Below are positions 60,491 to 64,000 of a stretch of DNA of 64,000 nucleotides, one piece after another; positions within the stretch are counted from its first letter, which is position 1, and every line of letters starts with the position of its first letter. This DNA is from Phycisphaerae bacterium. Its GTDB lineage: Bacteria > Planctomycetota > Phycisphaerae > UBA1845. A program made the translations under genes and the position numbers. Under the pieces are notes generated by a model that ran no database searches, was not told the DNA's origin, and was given only the letters and a program-made list of their open reading frames with translations. The stretch spans positions 35,053 through 99,052 of the forward strand of contig JAJDDQ010000064.1 in the NCBI GenBank assembly GCA_029260215.1, written 5' to 3'.

Positions 60491-62314
60491 ATGTGTGGAA
60501 TTGTAGGATACGTCGGGAATCGACCGGCGTTGCCGATCCTGATCGAGGGTCTCAAACGGCTGGAATACCGAGGGTACGACTCCGCAGGGGTCGCGTTCGC
60601 CGGGGCTGACGGCGTAACCGTAACCAAGAGCAAGGGCCGAATATCCGTCCTGGAACACGTTCTCGACTATTCCGAGGACGCCACCACCGGTATAGGCCAC
60701 ACGCGTTGGGCCACCCACGGTGCCCCCAACGACCTCAACGCACACCCCCACTTGGACTCCGCAGGCCAACTAGCGCTTGTTCACAACGGCATCATCGAGA
60801 ACTACGCAGCCCTCCGACAATACCTGACCTCTCTGGGCGTCGAGTTCAAGACCGATACGGACACGGAGGTGCTGGTCCAACTGATTTCCAAGTTGTACGA
60901 GGGCGACCTCGAACAATCGGTAAAAAAGGCGCTCAAAGAAGTTCGCGGGACGTTCGGCATCGCCGTGGTTTCGTCACACGAACCCGGCGTCATCGTGGCA
61001 GCCCGAAGCGGCAGCCCGTTGCTGGTGGGCGTGGGTGACGGCGAGTATATCCTGGCCTCCGACGCCAGCGCCATCCTGGCACACACGAAACAGGTCATCT
61101 ACCTGGAAGACAACGAAGTGGTGCGCGTGTGCAAGGACGGCATCCGCACCACAACGATCGACAACGTGCCCGTCACCAAGGAGATCGAGGAGATCGAGTG
61201 GACGCTCGAACAGATCGAACTGGGCGGCTACGAGCACTTCATGCTCAAGGAAATCTTCGAACAGCCCGCCGCACTGCGCAACTGCATGCGAGGCCGAATC
61301 ATTTCGTCGGAAGGCACGGTGCATTTGGGCGGCATCGCCGACGTGTCGCGCGAGCTGACCCGGGCCAAGCGCATCATTCTGACCGCGTGCGGAACAGCCT
61401 GGCATGCCGGTCTGGTGGGCGAATATCTGTTTGAAGACCTGGTACGCGTGCCGACGGAAGTCGAGTACGCCAGCGAATTCCGTTATCGCAATCCGATCAT
61501 CGAGGACGGCACGATCGTGCTGGCCATATCGCAAAGCGGCGAAACGTCGGACACATCCGCAGCACTCAGAGAAGCCAAGCAGCGCGGAGCGTTGGCGCTC
61601 GGCGTGGTGAACGTTGTAGGCTCGTCCATCGCACGCGCCACCGACGCGGGCGTATTCCTGCACGTCGGCCCCGAGATTGGCGTAGCCAGCACGAAAGCAT
61701 TCAGCGGACAGGTCGCGGTGCTGGCGATGTTGGCCTGCTACATGGGCAGGCGGCGGCACATGTCGCAGGGCGCTGCCGCCGAGTTCCTCGAAGCGCTCGA
61801 ACGCATTCCAGATCAGATATCGTCGATCCTCGAGCAGAACGATGCGTGCAAAGCTGTCGCGGAAGCCAACATCAATCAGGACAACTGGCTTTACCTCGGT
61901 CGCGGGTATCAGTACCCCGTCGCGCTCGAAGGCGCGTTGAAGCTCAAGGAAATCAGCTACATCCACGCAGAGGGCTTGCCCGCAGCCGAAATGAAACACG
62001 GGCCTATCGCGCTGATCACAGACGACATGCCGGTCGTATTCATCGCGACCAAAGGCACGCAGTATGCAAAGATCATCGGCAACATCGAAGAGGTCCGCTC
62101 ACGCGGCGGGCGGGTTATCGCGGTGGCCACCGAAGGCGACACGCAAATCGAGAAGCTAGCCGACTCCGTCATTCACGTTCCCGACACGCTCGAACCGCTT
62201 CAGCCGCTGCTCTCGGTCGTGCCGCTACAGTTGATTGCCTACCACGCAGCCGTCCTCCGAGACTGCAACGTGGACAAACCCCGCAACCTGGCCAAGAGCG
62301 TGACAGTGGAGTAG
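60491..62314 (+). CDS. glmS: Glutamine-fructose-6-phosphate aminotransferase (isomerising)
   Basis: GlmS makes glucosamine-6-phosphate from fructose-6-phosphate and glutamine, the start of the pathway to UDP-GlcNAc, which MurA uses. The start MCGIVGYVG at 60491 puts the nucleophilic cysteine at position 2; the ORF track start is 9 codons earlier. GAT2 motifs (GIGHTRWATHGAPND, HNGIIENY) are followed by two SIS domains (TACGTAWHAGLVGEY, SQSGETSDTSAAL, STKAFSGQVAVLA) and the C-terminal KPRNLAKSVTVE. The length of 607 residues is normal. I see no glmS ribozyme consensus in its leader; a GATAGCGG-type inverted repeat lies near 60345-60382. Confidence 0.97.
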   Translation: MCGIVGYVGNRPALPILIEGLKRLEYRGYDSAGVAFAGADGVTVTKSKGRISVLEHVLDYSEDATTGIGHTRWATHGAPNDLNAHPHLDSAGQLALVHNGIIENYAALRQYLTSLGVEFKTDTDTEVLVQLISKLYEGDLEQSVKKALKEVRGTFGIAVVSSHEPGVIVAARSGSPLLVGVGDGEYILASDASAILAHTKQVIYLEDNEVVRVCKDGIRTTTIDNVPVTKEIEEIEWTLEQIELGGYEHFMLKEIFEQPAALRNCMRGRIISSEGTVHLGGIADVSRELTRAKRIILTACGTAWHAGLVGEYLFEDLVRVPTEVEYASEFRYRNPIIEDGTIVLAISQSGETSDTSAALREAKQRGALALGVVNVVGSSIARATDAGVFLHVGPEIGVASTKAFSGQVAVLAMLACYMGRRRHMSQGAAAEFLEALERIPDQISSILEQNDACKAVAEANINQDNWLYLGRGYQYPVALEGALKLKEISYIHAEGLPAAEMKHGPIALITDDMPVVFIATKGTQYAKIIGNIEEVRSRGGRVIAVATEGDTQIEKLADSVIHVPDTLEPLQPLLSVVPLQLIAYHAAVLRDCNVDKPRNLAKSVTVE

Positions 62315-62429
62315 GCCGGAGGTGGCCGATCGAGATTGATGAAGCTACGATACGGTTACTGAGTATCGGAAGCGGGGCGGTTGTCGCCCTCGATTGCCCG
62401 CGAGCCAGCGAAACGGAGGATTGACACCG

Positions 62430-63287
62430 ATGACAAAGCCGGAAACAGAACAAAACGTTCGTGAGACCGTCCGTGCGGGGTATGCACGAATCGCGATTGG
62501 CGGCGACCAGCCACAGGCCGACGGCGGCTGCTGTGGGTCCGGTGTTTCATGCTGTGGCGGCGAGACCGGCATCGCCGAACGCGTTGGTTACTCAGCCGAC
62601 GAATTGAAAGTACTGCCCGACGGAGCCGACATGGGGCTGTCCTGCGGCAATCCGACCGCGATCGCGTCGCTCAAAGCTGGCGAAGTCGTCCTCGATCTCG
62701 GCAGCGGCGGCGGGTTCGACTGCTTCATCGCCGGCCCAAAAGTAGGCCCGACGGGGCGAGTCATTGGCGTGGACATGACACCCGAAATGCTCGGCAAAGC
62801 CCGCCGCAACACAGCTTCCTATCGCGACCATTCCGGTTTGGACAACGTGGAGTTTCGCCTCGGCGAAATCGAACACATTCCCGTCGGCGACGGCAGCGTG
62901 GATGTCCTAATCTCCAATTGTGTCCTGAACCTCTCACCGGACAAGCCGCAGGTCTGGCGCGAAATCGCCCGTGTCCTCAAGCCCGGCGGCCGCGTCGCCG
63001 TCTCGGACCTCGCTCTGCTGCGACCCCTGCCGGGTGAAGTTCGCGAATCCGTGGAAGCTTTGATCGGCTGCATCGCCGGTGCGGTGCTTGTCAGCGAAAC
63101 GGAGCAACTGATGCTCGACGCCGGTTTGAGTGACATAGTTCTGACACAGAAACCCAGCTACGTCGAAGCATTGGGCCAAATGCAGGATCCATTGTATCGC
63201 ACGTTGACCGAAGCGTTGCCGGACGAAACGAAGCTCGCGGATTTCATCACCAGCCTCGACATCGCCGCGCAAAAGCCGTCGTCTTGA
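62430..63287 (+). CDS. arsM: Arsenite methyltransferase
   Basis: ArsM methylates arsenite with S-adenosylmethionine and helps arsenic detoxification. The SAM-binding motif is EVVLDLGSGGGFDCFIAGPKVG. The conserved cysteines are present: DMGLSCGNPTAIA (first Cys), ISNCVLNLSPDKP (second) and ALIGCIAGAV (third). An N-terminal Cys cluster (GGCCGSGVSCCGG, about 31-43) is typical of the family. The start MTKPETEQNVRE at 62430 has GGAGG 10 bases upstream; the ORF track start is 12 codons earlier. There is no arsR, arsB or arsC next to it, so control is not visible. Confidence 0.94.
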   Translation: MTKPETEQNVRETVRAGYARIAIGGDQPQADGGCCGSGVSCCGGETGIAERVGYSADELKVLPDGADMGLSCGNPTAIASLKAGEVVLDLGSGGGFDCFIAGPKVGPTGRVIGVDMTPEMLGKARRNTASYRDHSGLDNVEFRLGEIEHIPVGDGSVDVLISNCVLNLSPDKPQVWREIARVLKPGGRVAVSDLALLRPLPGEVRESVEALIGCIAGAVLVSETEQLMLDAGLSDIVLTQKPSYVEALGQMQDPLYRTLTEALPDETKLADFITSLDIAAQKPSS

Positions 63288-63305
63288 AACGCGCCTCTTG
63301 AGCCG

Positions 63306-63722
63306 TTACTTATCGATCGAGATGTGCTTGTTGTCGGACTCGTCTTTGTCTGTCATGGAGTAGCCTTTTTCCTGGCGCGCGTGGTTGACCTTCAGCTTCT
63401 GAAGATAAAGATTGCGAACATCCTCCGCGTTCAGGCCGACGCACATCGCCATGCTGATCCAGAAAAAGAGCAGGTCGATAACCTCCACGCGGGCGTTTTG
63501 CAGATCGTGGATTTCGAACCGCCGCCCATCCTTGGCCTCAGCGCACCAGTGCTTCCAGAACGTGCAGTCGCGCAGCTCTTCCAGCTCGTTGCTCGCGGCT
63601 GCGATGTAGTCATTAAGCCACTGGCCCGCCTTGGCAGAATCGAAATGATCGTGCAGCGACTTTGTATCGATGCCGATGCGATCGTTCAACTCCGCCTGTA
63701 GCTTGAACATCTCTTCCAACAC
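63306..63722 (-). CDS. dUTPase-like (MazG superfamily) NTP pyrophosphatase
   Basis: The 138-residue helical protein resembles dimeric dUTPase/MazG-type pyrophosphatases, which hydrolyse (d)NTPs. Metal-binding acidic helices are visible: AAASNELEELRDCTFWKHW and LQNARVEVIDLLFFWISMAM, with the EExxE and ExxD pattern. The likely start is GTG at 63720-63722 (MLEEMFKLQAELNDRIG), 7 bases after AAGGA; an ATG 4 codons later is an alternative. The C-terminus is Lys/Asp-rich (KGYSMTDKDESDNKH). Nucleotide specificity cannot be read from the sequence. Confidence 0.85.
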   Translation of the reverse strand: MLEEMFKLQAELNDRIGIDTKSLHDHFDSAKAGQWLNDYIAAASNELEELRDCTFWKHWCAEAKDGRRFEIHDLQNARVEVIDLLFFWISMAMCVGLNAEDVRNLYLQKLKVNHARQEKGYSMTDKDESDNKHISIDK

Positions 63723-63856
63723 AGTGTGCTTCCTTTCAGATGACCTCCGGTTTGGCAACCATGCGGCGAACCACTCATCCTACGTCTGACCATGCGAAAC
63801 CGCAACGAAAGGCCTGGTCGGGTGCATCCCAAAACGGGCGGCCATTCGTGATGAAT

Positions 63857-63897
63857 GGTGGCATCTATGAGCGAGTCTCCGTCAAGAGGGTTGCGGG
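63857..63897. repeat. Dispersed repeat, GGCATCTrTGArCGA family, copy B
   Basis: This is the second copy of the 41-base repeat described at 25121-25161, in the same orientation, inside the intergenic stretch at the right edge of the window. The rest of 63723-64000 shows no convincing gene; the ORF at 63686-63922 on the minus strand runs through this repeat. Confidence 0.6.
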
Positions 63898-64000
63898 AAG
63901 AATTCGGGATCTTTCCAAGCATCTATTCGGCATCGCCACCAGGGTGTGCCATTTAACGATTTCGAGCCAGCCCCATTCACGGTCGCGGCGTCTTGTCTTG

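Noticed and set aside
1-64000. CRISPR arrays, insertion sequences or prophage genes
   Set aside because: No direct-repeat/spacer pattern, transposase or phage structural gene was seen. The tail-fibre-like protein at 40623 has a signal peptide and lies in a secreted operon.

Overview
The window looks like chromosomal DNA from a planctomycete, most plausibly of the Phycisphaerae type. This is inferred from gene content, not from a marker gene, because no rRNA is present. The indicators are: a DUF1549/DUF1553 protein with a CAQCH motif, a TIGR02999-type ECF sigma factor beside a Ser/Thr kinase, several secreted proteins ending in short dockerin-like calcium-loop pairs (DxDxDVDLxDF), a SpoVG homologue carrying a zinc ribbon, and dispersed palindromic repeats. 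Envelope genes (tatC, murA, an LpxL-like acyltransferase, an Mla-type lipid transporter, sppA) indicate a two-membrane cell that makes peptidoglycan.

Layout. 0.3-8.1 kb: tatC-priA, a hypothetical gene, a repeat patch, then smc on the minus strand. 8.8-11.1 kb: an ECF sigma factor overlapping a protein kinase, then a small unknown protein. 11.4-13.5 kb: ispE-spoVG behind a good promoter. 13.7-20.5 kb: CBS protein, trxB, a lipoprotein metallopeptidase, queA, two small unknown proteins, an acyltransferase and a RluD-type synthase. 20.8-24.1 kb: a HEPN-like small protein and the mlaE-mlaF-mlaD operon on the minus strand. 24.3-30.8 kb: a GT2 glycosyltransferase, then a sensory cluster (secreted helical protein, PAS histidine kinase interrupted by one in-frame TAA, a receiver-domain relic, an intact response regulator). 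30.97-33.4 kb: tRNA-Gly with the tail of a lost dockerin-like gene behind it, a lipoprotein and a DNRLRE protein. 34-36.6 kb: murA, prmC and tRNA-His.

36.8-38.9 kb: a two-gene AAA ATPase plus RloB cassette resembling AbiL/RloAB anti-phage systems, preceded by two identical palindromes. 39-48.6 kb: a secreted-protein region (dockerin-like protein, M23-type peptidase, tail-fibre-like protein, SppA and an 1189-residue reprolysin-like protease). 48.6-57.2 kb: a transglutaminase-like membrane protein, a CHRD lipoprotein, a SMUG1-type uracil-DNA glycosylase, a GCS2-CBS fusion coupled to an AspA/AstE-like zinc hydrolase, pterin dehydratase, an NDUFA9-like reductase, a 59-bp tandem repeat and a dockerin-like protein. 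57.2-63.7 kb: the DUF1549/DUF1553 protein, a SEC-C protein, a K+ channel, glmS, arsM and a dUTPase-like protein.

Most single genes are housekeeping or secretory. The best candidates for something little described are the GCS2-CBS/AspA pair, the RloAB cassette with its twin palindromes, and the interrupted sensory cluster. Start codons were moved inward from the ORF track wherever a ribosome binding site and family length favoured it; these choices are by eye.
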